A DNA stretch of 64,000 bases from Edaphochlamys debaryana (lineage: Eukaryota; Chlorophyta; Chlorophyceae; Chlamydomonadales). The position numbers and the translations under genes were made by a program. Under the pieces are notes generated by a model that saw only the letters and a list, made by a program, of their open reading frames with translations, did no database searches and was not told where the DNA came from. Positions 47,621-59,700 of the stretch are shown one piece after another (positions within the stretch are counted from its first letter, which is position 1; every line of letters starts with the position of its first letter). The stretch covers positions 1,364,001 through 1,428,000 of the forward strand of contig JAEHOE010000009.1 in NCBI GenBank assembly GCA_016858145.1, written 5' to 3'.

Positions 47621-49809
47621 ATGCAAAGACAAGCGACGCCGGTTGTTGGCTGGGGCCCGTCGGGATGCACCGGCGGCCGAATTGCCGCGGTGCGGGGAGC
47701 GCCCGCTCCTCGCCGCGCCACCCGCAGCAGCACCAGCACGTGGCTCAGGAGCTCGCGAAACACTATCGCCTGTGAGGCGGCACCGCTCGGCGAGCGTGGT
47801 TCCGCCTCCGCCAGCTCGGCTGGGTGCCTCCTGGCTGCCGCTGCCTCTCCATCGGGCTTGCCTCCTCCGCCTTCCCGCTTCCGCCGGCGGTCGGGCCTGC
47901 GCGCTCCAGCCGCAGCTTCCTCCCCAACCATCTCCAGCACCTCTGCCGAGACCTCCAGCAGTCAAAGCAACATACCTGCAGACCTGCTCCTTGGCGACGT
48001 CCGTGTCGTCCTAGTCCAACCGAAGCACGAGGCCAACATCGGGGCCGCGGCACGTGCAGCAGCCAACTTCGAATGCGTGGACCTCGTTATCGTAGCGCCA
48101 CGATGCGCCCCCGGTTGGCGCGAGGGCGAGGCGGGCAAGGTGGCCGTCGGCGGAGGCAGCGCGATCGTGCTGGGGCGAGCTCGGGTGGTGGCATCTCTGG
48201 AGGAGGCGCTGGCGGACACTGCCGGCAGCATCGGCTTCACGAGGAGGGCAGGCGCTGCCCGCTTGGTGCACGCGTCCATCGGTGCGTGGGCTCGCGGTGC
48301 TAGGGGCAGTGAAGCAGGGATGGGGCATTGGTGTTATGGCGGGGGCCTGCCAGACGTGCCGCCTGACGGTATGCTTTGTGCACTGCCTTGCCTCTGCCCA
48401 GGCCACCTGGCGGCTGAGTTTCCGTGGACGCTGAGCGGCGCTGGCGGTGGTGAAGGCCCGACGGGGAGCGGCCCGGCACCCGTGACTGCCCTGGTGAGCC
48501 CAGGTCAATCTCGGCTAGGCTGCGGGCGTCGTGGCAAGAGTGGGCGGTGGCAAGTATCAGCGCGTGACTTGAGCTTTGGCTGCAGCGTTCGACCTCTCAG
48601 GGCTCAAAGGCTGTAAGTACGTTGTGTCGCTGAAAAGCCTCCTCCTTACGCAATCCCTTCGTGACTCCCCAGGTGTTTGGGCGAGAGGAGAGCGGGCTTA
48701 CGGAGGCGGAGCTGCGGTTGTGCAGGTGGGGTTACAAGGCAGCGCTGACGAAGTCCCAGTGTGGCTGCTGCTTGGGGAAGCCTGCAGTGCCTGTGCTGCG
48801 CCCTCGTGCACCCGCGCTCATGTTCCCCGGCCCCACCCCCAATGCCTGCGCCTCATGCACGCAGCCACGCCTGCGCCATCCCCACCGGCCGGCTGCAGCC
48901 CTCCATGAACCTCTCCCACGCCGTGTCCGTGGTGCTCGCGGAGCTCTTCTCCCGACGGAGCGGCTTGCTCGCAGTCGGTCCCGCGTCAGCGCCTCCCTCA
49001 TCCGGCTCAGGCCTGAAGCAGGGCGCGGACGCCGCCAGCACTGCGGCTGCTGACGGGGCTCAGCCGGCATCTGCCGACCGTTCTGAGCCGGCCGCTCACC
49101 TCAATACGGGGTCTGATGCCGCGGGCTCGGCTGGTGGGGGCACTGCCGAGCTGAGCGAAGGCGGGGACTCCGCTGCGGCCGGGCGGCTGGCGCCGGCGGG
49201 GCCAGGAGGAGGCTCGGCCGGGGCTGACCCGGGGCTGCAGCCCGCAAGCGCGAGGGAGGTGGAGTTGCTTCTGGAGAAGGCGGCGGCTGTGGCGGCGGCT
49301 GTGGGGATCAGCCCCGATGAGGGTCGCGGCGGAGGCGGTGAGTGCCCCTTGCGTGCGCGCCGCTTCTCAGTAGGGGGTGCTGACTGCAAAGGTCAGTCCT
49401 CTTGTTTCCTGGCCAGCGTCTCCGCCCTCCTGGCGCCGACTCCTTGCACCAAGCTCCTCTCCCCTCGCATGCACCCGTACGTCCTGCAGGCAACCACGGG
49501 CGGCGGCGGCTGCCGATCGGCCACCTGCGAGCCGTGCTGTCCCGGGCCCGCCTGACGGCGGCCGAGAGCTCCTCCCTGCACGGGCTGGCCTCCGCCGTGC
49601 TGCAGCGGTTGGACCCGGAGCACCCCCTGGAGGCGCGCAAGGCGGCCAACAAGCAGCGCCAGGAGCAGCGCTTCAAGGAGCGGCAGGAGCGGCGGCAGCT
49701 GGAGGAAGAGCAGGCGCGGGCCACGAGACAGGCAGGTGGCCAGGAGGCGGAGGCGCAGGCGCGGGCGCAGGCGCAGGCGGCCCAGGAGGGATGCGCGGAC
49801 CAGTCGTGA
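47621..49809 (+). CDS. SpoU/TrmH-family RNA 2'-O-methyltransferase (TrmJ-like)
   Basis: Six exons, 47621-48281, 48402-48493, 48586-48612, 48673-48725, 48865-49337 and 49490-49809, give 541 residues. SPOUT enzymes of this family methylate the ribose 2'-OH of tRNA or rRNA from S-adenosylmethionine inside a C-terminal knot. All three motifs are visible: VVLVQPKHEANIGAAARAAANF (motif 1, Asn and Arg), VFGREESGLTEAEL (motif 2), and IPTGRLQPSMNLSHAVSVVL (motif 3). The first 115 or so residues are Arg/Ser/Ala-rich and may be an organellar transit peptide. Exons 3 and 4 are very short (27 and 53 nt) and were placed by the VFGREESGL motif and phase. The C-terminus has a Gln/Glu/Arg coiled-coil (KQRQEQRFKERQERRQLEEE). 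Target position is unknown; TrmJ-like tRNA methylation is the closest guess. Confidence 0.85.
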
Positions 49810-50036
49810 GGGTAGGGCGAGAGCGACAGCGGGGCGAGGGTGGCTGCTATGGCAGATGGCACCGGTGGGCAGGCACGTGGAGCGTGAGCTGAAGAGGTTG
49901 GGCCCGTTGGGGTCATCGCGCACAAGCGCAGGCCTTGCAAGGCAAAGCGCCGGGTCTCAATGCAGCCTAATGAACAGTCTCACACTGAGCTGCCTGGCAG
50001 TCGCCGGCCGGGTGAATGGCTACATGGAGCCCCTAC

Positions 50037-50055
50037 TGTAACCGCTTCCATTACA
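50037..50055. terminator. Back-to-back TGTAA signals of two convergent genes
   Basis: TGTAA on + at 50037-50041 (228 bp after the methyltransferase stop) and TTACA at 50051-50055, which is TGTAA for the - strand gene whose stop is at 50954. Ten bases separate them, so the two 3' ends probably abut or overlap. Confidence 0.55.
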
Positions 50056-50953
50056 TCCCGATTGGCACAATCCGCTCCCCCGAAGCACTGCAGCCAAAGC
50101 GGGTGGTACAGCGCCCTGCTGTGACTGCAAACGTCACACGTGGTCCCTAGCCCCTAGGCCATGAAAGCAGTCTGCTCATCCGCTGCGGTTCTCTCCCACG
50201 TGCAGCAATGGGCACTTGGGGCAGTCATGCTCGCACCCAGCCGTCCGAACTACGCAGTGCATGAATGCCCGGACACGCCGGACACGGGGTAATCCCGGGG
50301 GGCCTCGCCGCCCGAAGCTATGAAAGAAGGTATTAGCGTCCGCCTAGGCTTCAATGTTGAAGCCACGTCACGAGCAGGTGCCAGGTGATAAGACCTGGTC
50401 ACCTGCAAGGACTCGCTTGAATCATGGAGGCTGTATCAGCACCCATAGGGCCCCCCTTAAATGCAAGGGGGAGAAGCAAGATGGCAAAGTATATGCTATC
50501 TCAGGTCCGATGAAGTCCTACGTAGGCCTGCAATACTCAAGGCCTATTGTCTGGTTCGCGCATAACGTATAACTGCATATCACACCCCCACACACCCGCC
50601 CTTAGTCCGCATGATATGTAACACACCGGTACGCCCCAAGAAGAATACCCATGAATACATGCAAGGGGCGTGCTGGTAGGCAACAGCCCTTCAAGCTACC
50701 CTCCATCCTCACACCCACAAGCCAAAATTAGGACAGAAGAGGCCAATGCCAATGCACAATCCGCCCCTCCATCCGACCTTTTGCCAATCACCATACGCAG
50801 CTGCTTACCAACCCTTGACTCATCCTGAACCTCCAGCAAGAAGCGACACATTCCGCAGGACCAACGCCCACTTTACTCCCCCTAGCTCCTAGTAGAGCCG
50901 GTCACCCTCCTCCTCCTCCTAGACAATGTGCCCTCACGCACATCCGGCGTCAC
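50056..50953. other. Probable long 3'UTR of the low-complexity membrane gene
   Basis: About 900 bp without coding character, relatively AT-rich compared with neighbours. If the TGTAA at 50055-50051 is used, all of it is 3'UTR on the - strand. Confidence 0.4.
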
Positions 50954-53633
50954 TCAGGTGTGCCTCTTCGCCGCCGACGCAGCGGTGGGCCGCAGGTAGC
51001 TGGGAACGCCCGCCGCAGCGCTGCTGCCGCCGAACGACGAGGCCGCCTGGCTGGTGCTGCCCGCGCTGTGGTAGCTGCTGCCCACACTCAGGCGCACCGC
51101 CGACAACGCCCCCGTCTTACCCTCCCGCCCGGCACCCCCCTTGCCGCTCATGGCCACCCCGAGCGCGTCGCTGGTCGACAGCCGCCGTGCCGTCGTGCCG
51201 GCGGGCCTGGGGCCAGCCTCGCCAGCGCTAATGGCTGGAACCCGGGGCGAGCGCGTGGGCGCAGGACCGCTGGTGGCCAGGGAAGCGGCGACGGCCCGGG
51301 CCCTGCCGCGGGAGAGCTCGGCCATGACGGCAACGTTAGCGGTGGAGGCGGTGGCCGTGGAGGAGCCGGAGCTGATGGAGGCCGAGGGCGAGATGGGGCC
51401 GGGGCGGTAGAATGCGGGGCCCAGGGACATGTGCGGGCTGCCGCCGTTCGCCGAGTCAGGCGTGTAGAAGCCCTGCGGCGAGGCCGGCGGCTTTGAGCAC
51501 TGGCCGCTGCTCTTCGCCGGCCCGGGAGAGGGCCTGGGCGCGGCCGGGATGTCGCTGGGGCGCCGCTGGCGCGGCGGTGTTACGGGGGGCTCCGCGGGCT
51601 CAGTCTGGCAGGCCTCGTCCTCCCTCGTCACCGCTGCTGCCGCCAGCGCCCACGCCGCGGTCACCGGCTGCGTCTCCACGTCGTGCACCACAACACCCTT
51701 TACTGCTGGCTCCCTCGCCGCCGCCACCTCAATAACGCCGGCGCCCAGGCCCGACGCTGCCGCCGATACCGAAGGAGCATCAGCAGCTGCCGATGCGGAG
51801 ACCGTGGCCGGGTAGGCCGCAGCAAAGTCTGCCTCGCACGCCTGCGCCTCCACGCTCCGAACCGCGTGCTGTACGTGCACGTGCGCAGCGGGCCGTAAGG
51901 CAGCTCCCGCCGCGGCCCTGCCACCGCCGCTCCAGCACGGCTGCGCCACGTCCTCGCTCGCGCTGTCAGCGCTGGCCAGGGAGCTGAAGCTGAGGTTATA
52001 CGGCATGGATTGGCTACTTGGCCTCGAAGCCGGGGCGGGGCCAGCCGCGGGCGTCGGCGAGGGCCCCGAGCCCGGTCCGGAGCCGGGCCCCAGCGCGTCG
52101 GTGGTGCAGCGCGGCGCGCGGGGCTGCACATTGAAGCGCGTGTGGGCGGGGCGGGGCGCGGGGAAGGCCATGGGCGCCGGCGGCATCGGCATGGCGAACA
52201 GGCTGCCGCTGCTGTGCTGCGAGAACTGCGCCTGCAGCGCGCTCTCCTCCCGGTCGTCGTCCTCGAACCCCACCTCGCTCAGCACCGTGCCGGAACAGCG
52301 GCGCGAGCCGTTGAGCGCGCGGGAGTGGGGCAGCCTGAGAGCCCGGGCGGAGCGGCCCGTCAGGGTGAGCACGTCGCCCCCAGCGGCAAGCGCGTTGGAC
52401 CAGACGGCCACGCCCGACAGGCACGCCGGCAGCGGCTCGCCGGCGGTGCCAGAGTCGGGTAGGCAGGCTGGGCTCAGGACCAGGCGCCTTGACGCAACCG
52501 GCATGGGGCCGGGCGCGGTCGGGTGCGGCTGTTGGGGTTGCTTGAGCTGCAGCTGATGGGCTGACGCAACGTAGGCGGAAAGGTCGATCCCGGTAAGGCA
52601 ACGCACGAGCTCAAGTCCAAGCTGTGGAGGGAACAGAGAGGCGGACAGGCGTGCGGCGGGTCGCCGAGTCAGGGAGTAAGCAATCTGGCGTAAGCAGGTG
52701 CATGCCGGCGCGCCTGCGAAGGGGATGCCCCAGCCGGGGAGCGCATGGCAGAGCAGGAGCCGGCAGCAGAGCGCAATCACCGGGCGGAAGACGAGGAGCC
52801 GGAGGAAAAGGAGGCGGGAAGCGAGGGCGTTCCAAGCAACGATGGAGACGCCAAACACACGTACCTGAAGGGCCGCCAGGATGGCCGGCGGTAGCCAAAA
52901 GGCCAAAGAGCTGCGCCGGGTCATGTCAGAGGACGCAGGTGGCGGTGGGGGCGTGGTCGCAGCCGCCTGCTGTGCCGCTCGGGAGATGCTCAGCGCGCCG
53001 TGTGGGGGGCTTCCGGGGCTCAAGGCGCCGTGGGGCACCCGCGAGCGGCACACACGCACCTGGGGCGTGGGGGCGGAAAGGGGTGCAGCAGATACAGCCG
53101 ACGGTTTTACGCGCCTTCACTATGCATCGAGAAATTGCCCACTAACCTAAAGGGCCCCCTGTTCAGGCGTCGCCCGGTTGAGCGTCGCCGAAGGGACGCG
53201 ACGGTTTGGGTGCGCCGACTCGGATTGCCCCCGCCAGCTTGCTTCGAGCACGCAGCGACCCGGCCTAACCTTTTTCCGTGGCGAGACGTGGAAAAGGGGG
53301 GAGTCGTGCACCTCGAAAAGATCGGGCGCGGTGTCGTGACCTCGGCATGCCGGCTCCGCAGTCGGCCGCAACCTGCGGCACCAGCTCTGGCCTGTTGCCG
53401 CCAGTGTCCAACAGCATCAGAGAGCGCTGAAGAAGCCCAATTGCGACTCACCAGGAGAGGATCGCGCCCAGGCCGACCATGGAGGCGACCGCAACTCCGC
53501 CCGCAGCCCAAGCAAGAATACGGCTCCATAGCCATATCCACAGGCGACACCAGGCGATAAGGGGCCAGAAGGGAAGGAGAAAGAGCCAGCACACGGCTCC
53601 CGTTAGCTTTTGGGCATGACTGTGAAACGGCAT
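50954..53633 (-). CDS. Low-complexity protein with hydrophobic N-terminal segments, function unknown
   Basis: The well-supported part is a frame from about 53059 to 50954. An intron at 52864-52622 has good GT-AG sites (TTCAG|GTACGT ... CCACAG), is 243 nt long and is free of stops, so it could also be retained. Spliced, it reads LAFWLPPAILAALQ directly into LGLELVRCLTGIDL, a hydrophobic stretch. An upstream exon candidate, 53633-53452, starts with ATG and encodes a strongly hydrophobic segment (VCWLFLLPFWPLIAWCRLWI and a second helix) before GTGAGT. Its phase (2) does not fit the best downstream acceptor (53060, phase 0), so the 5' structure is unresolved; ATG 52924 is an alternative start. 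The remaining 500 residues are Ser/Ala/Pro-rich with no domain I recognise. Possibly a membrane-anchored protein with a disordered tail. Confidence 0.5.
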
Positions 53634-53888
53634 GTTTGCGGGACTGTCGCACGGGTCCCTAGGAGTGCAGTTGCATTGGGGTCGGGGAGCAGTCAGTGTG
53701 TGCAGTGGGAGGAATGCGGGGCGAGGGGTGGGGGCGGGGGGCAAAGGGTCGTGTCGGGGGCAGGGCGGGGGCTAGCAGCGCTCATGCCGAGGTGCACTAC
53801 AGTGGGCCCAGACCGCGGTCCATACCCAGCCTCCCGCCCTGCACAGCGACACCTGTACATAAAGCTCACTCAGATCTGCACCGCAAAC
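53634..53888. promoter_or_regulatory. Divergent promoter region, hydrophobic gene / LysM gene
   Basis: If the hydrophobic exon starting at 53633 is real, 255 bp separate it from the LysM ATG on the other strand, making this a compact bidirectional promoter. Confidence 0.4.
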
Positions 53889-55327
53889 ATGATGTCGCTG
53901 CGGTCCGCGCAGTTGCGAAACGCCCGGCCCACGCCGGTGCGGGCTCGCGGGCGCCTCGTGATCCTGAATGCGGTCTTTGACGTGCGCCCCTACACGCTTC
54001 GGAAGGGAGACACGCTGGAGAGCATCGCAAAGAAGCGCAGTGAGTTGGTCTTGGAGTTGACGCAACATTGGGCTGACCGCCTCGCTCACCAGCTCAGGCT
54101 CTTCACACAGGCCTGACGGTGGACCAAATCCTGGGCATCAACCCGGACCTCAAGCCCAGCAAGGTGGTCGATGGGCAGACCATTCTGCTCCCGTCCAACC
54201 AGCTGTCCTCCCGTGACAAGGAGATTCTGGGCGGCATCGGCACGACGTACCGGCTGTACCCTGTGCGGGCGGGCGAGACCGTGAGCGAAATCCTGTCGAA
54301 GCGCGGGATCACCAATGAGGAGTTCGCGGCGCTCAACCCGGGCGTTGAGATCAAGTCCGTGAAGGGTAGGCGAGCGGAGGGAACGTGGAGAAGGGGGCGG
54401 GAGCAGGGAGGCCGCAACTTGTGCCAGGGGATGGGGCGGGTGCACCCGGGTTTGGCTTTGCCCGGGCCAGTGAACGCGCCCTATCAGCCTACCCCTTGCT
54501 CCTGCTCGACTCCTTTGGCGCAGACAACCAAGTCATCAAGCTCCCCGTGAGCAAGTTCACGGTTCGCGAGCGGGAGATGCTCATAGGCAGCGGCATCCTG
54601 CCCCCGGAGTTCTTCTCCGCGGCGAAGAACCCCTTCGTCATCGGCCTGGGCGGGCGTAAGTAGCATGAGAAGACTGGGGGGCTGGGGGGCTTGGGTCACA
54701 TCGATAGTGCGATTCTCAAGGATAGGTGACACTGGAAAGGGCAACCGGGCCAGCGGTTGACAGAAGGAGGGCACTGGGGTTATGAGCTGTAGGCGCACAG
54801 GGTACAGTAAACCCATGCATACCGCACCACACGCGCGGCCTGGTAGGGCCCGTGCCGTCGAGCCGCGGCGTGCTGGCAGCAATGCCCAGTGCGCCGCAAG
54901 TCCACTCGCGGCGCCGTCCGGCTGCCCCCGCGGCCTCGCGCTGCGGGTGCACCGGCACACGCCCTATTGCCGTTCGCACAGCAAGTGAGCTCTTCCAGGT
55001 TTCCCTGCCACAAGGACTTGGCAGAGAGAAGTATTATGGGCCAAACACCTCACCAAACAACAACACCTACCAGCCTCACAGCCGCACGAGCCGCGATCCG
55101 GGCACTCGGGCCCCACCTTGCCATCTCCTCGTCCCAATCAGGCGTGCAATCAGGCATGTTGAAACATTCCTCGCCCGGCTTCTCGAGCGCCCGCACCGGC
55201 ATGGCACCCCTAAGCTGGCGTTTCCATGCCCTTCCCCCCTCCCCTCTTTGCAGTGATGATGGTGTGCGGCTTCGTCATGGCGTGGCAGCGCTTCCACGCG
55301 GACCCGGACATGCAGGCCACCGACTGA
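53889..55327 (+). CDS. Double-LysM protein with C-terminal membrane helix
   Basis: Four exons, 53889-54039, 54111-54365, 54524-54655 and 55254-55327, give 203 residues. LysM modules bind N-acetylglucosamine-containing glycans. LysM 1 (about residues 31-77) begins YTLRKGDTLESIAKK and closes with DGQTILLPS; LysM 2 (about 96-141) begins YPVRAGETVSEILSK and closes with DNQVIKLPV. Both show the usual opening Tyr/Pro, GDT/GET turn, an INP/LNP Asn-Pro and a closing L-P. The last exon adds LMMVCGFVMAWQRF, a single hydrophobic helix, then a short acidic tail ending at the stop. Start is ATG ATG at 53889; the N-terminus (SLRSAQLRNARPTPVRARGR) is Arg/Ala-rich and acid-free, as in an algal transit peptide. 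A plastid protein with LysM and a tail helix is the simplest reading, but location is inference. Confidence 0.85.
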
Positions 55328-55896
55328 GCACTGAGCGGAAGGCTGGAGCTGCGTGGGCGTGTGGCAGGCCAAACACGAGGCAATTTACTGCCTTTCGGCA
55401 TGCGCACCCCTTCGCAGGCTGGGGGCAGCAGGCTGGGTGGGCGGCTGGTTAGAGCCGGCGGACGGGTGATGGTAAGGGGTGAGCAGCGTTAGGCCGTAGG
55501 CTACGGCCGAGGTGGGCTAGCTGCGGCTTTGACGAGTGCTGTGCGGGCCACGCAGGCTTGCGTGACATAAGCACACGGTGGGTTTGACAACGTTGGAAGA
55601 AGAGCTGTTCTCGCCCTGTCGCTCTGGGTTAGGGCGACGTGCTATCAGTTTGGCAGAAGGATGTACGCCTCGGTGGGGCCCGGTTGGACTTATGAGGGCG
55701 GCCCGTACCAACCAACCGTTGCGAACCAACAACAACCTAACGCACTTGGTTGGCGGTTGTCGTGGTGGGCCAGAGCTGACGGATGGGATGAGCTGAGGGG
55801 TGGTATGCATTGTTGGGAGTCTCTTGAGGGAAGAGTTGGTGTTGTTGCTTGCAGTTGCAGCTCGCGTGTTGAGTAAATACAGCCTCACTCTTATCG

Positions 55897-55901
55897 TGTA
55901 A
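55897..55901 (+). terminator. TGTAA polyadenylation signal, LysM gene
   Basis: First TGTAA after the LysM stop, 570 bp downstream. Confidence 0.55.
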
Positions 55902-56780
55902 CTTTCTACGACAACTGTGGACGCGGGCCCCGCACGCCTGTCAGGAGACGTCTGGCGCCGTACGCTTATCTCTCCATCGCGTCAGACAGGGCATTGCTGC
56001 TGTACAGACAGGGGGGACTCTGTGCTCGCAGGGGCCGTGCAGCGTAGTCCGGACGACTACGAAGGGGGATGCAGCTGAACGCAACTAGGCTGTGCGCAAC
56101 GCAACAGAAAGAGGGACAGGCCGAGCAGCCGCACAAGCAGCCGCACGGGGGATCCTAGGGGCCGCACTACGGTACGCAGCGCGTTCGACCACGCCACAGG
56201 GGGGACGCGCCCGCTGCGAAGTGCTCAGGCATGGCGACGGATGCTAATGCACCATGGGGGCCGTTGTAATCCACTGACCCGTTCGACCTTTCGCTCCTGA
56301 GCGCACCATTCTCCACAACCGCCTCCATCCGCACACTTTCCTGCCTTCAAATCCGCAACGCCCCGACCAGCGCTGGTTCCGAGATCCTGCATCCGCGCGG
56401 CTTCCTGGCTCGTAAGTTACCCATGCCTTCCCGTCTGCATGGCCCAGGGGCCGCGCACGACGTCCCATGCTAAAGCCCCACCAGAAGCGGCAGCGGCTAC
56501 ATCGACGCGTTCAACTGCATCCCTCGACAGCGTCCTGAATACTTTGCATGGCCCCTGCGAGCACAGAAGCCCCACCAGAAGCTCAGAGCATGTGTGCCAT
56601 TGCCTCACCCCGCCTGCCAGCTCGCGCCCATAGCTGCCGCTCCCAGCACCAGCAGGCCTGCTTGCAGGGCCCCTTCGCTCTTACACGCACGCCTCCAGTC
56701 TTTGGGGTCAGTCCTCCGCCCGAGCCCCAAGGTGCCCCTGCCACTGCCCCGCCCGCGCCGCTGCTCAGTCCTTGGGCTGC
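55902..56780. other. Non-coding: 3' region of the SET-domain gene
   Basis: Lies between the LysM polyadenylation signal and the stop of the convergent SET gene. The last coding bases of that gene (AAGGACTGAG on its strand) are duplicated 18 bp into the 3'UTR. No gene seen. Confidence 0.45.
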
Positions 56781-59700
56781 TCAGTCCTTGGGCGCAGGGT
56801 GCGCCTTGCCCCGGTCGTGCGCCTCTCCGATACCGTCATCGAAGTCCACGTCCCCGCCGTAGCCCACCTGCGGAGGGGCAGGGCGCGGGGGGCAGGTGAG
56901 GTTTCGCAAGGGCACCGGGGCGTCAGCTGTGACATCAGCGGGACCACATGCCCCCTCCCACCCTCCCAAGGCCAGCCGTAAACGGCGCAGGAGCCACGGG
57001 GGGATCTACACACCTGGAGGCCAAGATGGATATGCCACTTCTCCACCCGAAAGATTGCGTACCCCCGCCCCCGCCCACCTTCTCCGAGTCGTCTGACCCC
57101 ATGAGCAGGCCGTCGTCCCCATCCTCCTCCATGGCCTCCTCCTCAGCCTCCATCGCGTTACCCTCCTTGGCCGCCCCCAGCCCGCGCCGCTGCTTCTTGC
57201 GGGCAGGCGCCTTAGCCCCCGCCCCCGCCGCCTTGCCCTTGGCGGCGCCGCCTTTCCCCTTGGCCGCCGCAGCCGGCTTGGCCTTGGCGGCCTGCTTGCC
57301 CTTGCCCTTCTTGGGCGCCTCCTCCTCTTCCGACTCCTCAGACCCCTCCTCCTCGTCCTCTTCGGACCCGGACGCCTCCTCGTCCTCCTCACCCTCCTCG
57401 CTCCCGGCCTCCGCCTTTTTCCTGCGCGTGCAAGACAGTGGGGACAAGCTCAGCACAAGTACTCGGCCAGCGGCTCAAAGGACCTAAGCCAAGGTAACAC
57501 AAGGCCCAGACCCTGCGGTAGTGTGGTCCACCACCCTCCCCTCATCGCTGCAACGCGGCTGCCCACCATACCGAACTCCCTCATCCTCCACCCCCCCCCT
57601 CGAGCCCCCGCCCTCAAGTCCCGGCACATCCGGCAGCGCCTCACCCCGCCGTGCCGTCCCTCAGCTTCTTCATGAGCTCCACCACCGCCTTCTTGGCCAG
57701 CTGCAGGACGTCCTTCTCGCCCAGCCGCACCTGGGGGGGGCGGGGCGGGGGGCAGGGGGGCAGAAGATGACGACAGGCGAGTACAGGGGAAGCGGGCTAA
57801 TGAGGGGCTCGTTACCCGGCAGCCTCCGACCCTGCAACTTATAAAAGCTGGCGTAGACACACGCGCGGTGGGCTACGCAAGCTGCACGACGACCCTCAGA
57901 GCACACAGCGTCTGACGCGCGCGCCCACCGCTTCCCTCTCCCTCCGAAGTGGGCCACCCCTGCGGCTCACCCGCACGGCCAGGCGCTTGCGGCCGGTGCA
58001 GTCGGGGGACTTGAGCAGGCGCACGTCCTCCTTGGGGGCGGTGGGGTAGCGGTCCACGCAGGCCGACAGCACCTGGGCGGGGGGTGGGTTGGCGGGAGAG
58101 GGCTCAGAAGGGGAAGGGATGAAGTAGGGCGCAGCCGAGACAACGGCCCGGGCAGAGCACAAAATTGCGGCATTGCCCGCGACTTGCACCCGCGTGCACG
58201 GGTACAGCATGGAAGCCAGGGTTGAGGAGCGAAGCCATGAGTAGGCGGGCAACACCCGCATAGAGCGGCCAATCCCACGCTGTCGGCACAGCCCTGGCTG
58301 GGTACCCAGATGGTGGATCCGCATCCAGATCCGCATCCAGATCCAGATCTCGTATCTACCTGCAGCGTGGCGATGCAGGTCATCTCTGCGAAGTCCTCGT
58401 CCTCCTCCAGCAGGGCCGTGCCCAGGGACAGCTTGGGCGCGGGGGCGGGCGCCGCCGCCTCGCCGCCGTCCGACGGCCCCGCCCCCGCCTCCACGTCCGC
58501 TGGGGCCTCCTCCTCCTCGGCGCCCTTCCCCTTGCCCTTGCCCTTCCCCTTGGCCGGGCTCTTGCCCTTGGCTGGACCCTTGCCCTTGGCCGGGCTGGCG
58601 CCTTTGGAGGGGGCCTCCTTCTTGCCCCCCGTGGCCGCCGAGCTGCTCGCGTGCTCCCGCTTTAGCTCGTTGAACTCCTCCTTAGTCATCAGCACAACCT
58701 GCAACGGCCAACGGTCACAGCGGCCAACGGTTAGTGCCCAGGGGATTGTGGCCGTGCGGGCTAGCGCATGCGCAGGAATGGGCTGCCCAAGACCGCCCTC
58801 CGCCAAGCTCCTCCCGCGTTACGCCCTCCACCCCTTGCCCTGCGCGACTCAGCCTAAACCTCAGCCTCAGCCTCCCCTCCCCCGGGGCTCTCCCTCTCCC
58901 GCCTGCACCGCTGTGAAGAGCTCTTCCGCGGCTGCCAGGGCAGTCCCGACTTATCGTTCCGCCCCTGCCTGACACCTGACACCTGCCCGGACTATCCCAG
59001 CCTCGGCCTCCCAAAGACCCCGCCCTCTCCCCACCTGCACCGCCGTGAACAGCTCGTCCGGCAGGGGCTCCTGCGCCAGGAGCACAAACTGCGTGGCGGC
59101 GGGGGCGGCGGCCTGCAGCACCCCCGCAGAGGCCAGGAACTCCTCCTTGGCGCGCTGCAGCGAGGCGGGGGGCGCCTGCGGGGTGGGGAGGGCCGCGGGG
59201 TGACGGGCATGCGCACGCTGGGCTGAGGACTGGCGGGACGACTTGCCATTCGTCCCAGCCCCACCGGCGCTGACAACTACCGCCTCCAAGCTGATAATAC
59301 ACGCCATCCTCAACGCCCTCGCCCGGCTGTAGCAACCCCTTACCCCCCAGACTGCACCCCCGCTTCCTCTTGCCACCCTGCGCTCCTCACCTGCCCCATG
59401 CTCTTGAGCCCCCCAGGCCGTCCTTCCACCATAACCTTGGCATCCACGCCCTTGCCCCCTCATCCGGACTACACCCCCGCCTCTACGCCGTTCCCCCTTC
59501 TCACCTGCCCCATGCTCTTGAGCATGCTGCCGCACACCTGCTCCACTGCCTCCCACGGCACCAGAACCGCGTTGTAGGGGTTGCGGTACCCGCCCGCGCC
59601 CTCCGCCTCCGCCTCCTTGCCCGCCGCCGCCTCCTTGCCGGTCTTGGCCCGCTTCTTGCGAGAGCCGCCCTCGCCCGCGTCCCCAGATCCGGATCCAGAT

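Noticed and set aside
50281..50580. Possible transposon remnant or structured RNA between the methyltransferase and hydrophobic genes
   Set aside because: A short CAGGTG/CACCTG palindrome is present, but no terminal repeats, no target duplication and no coding frame.
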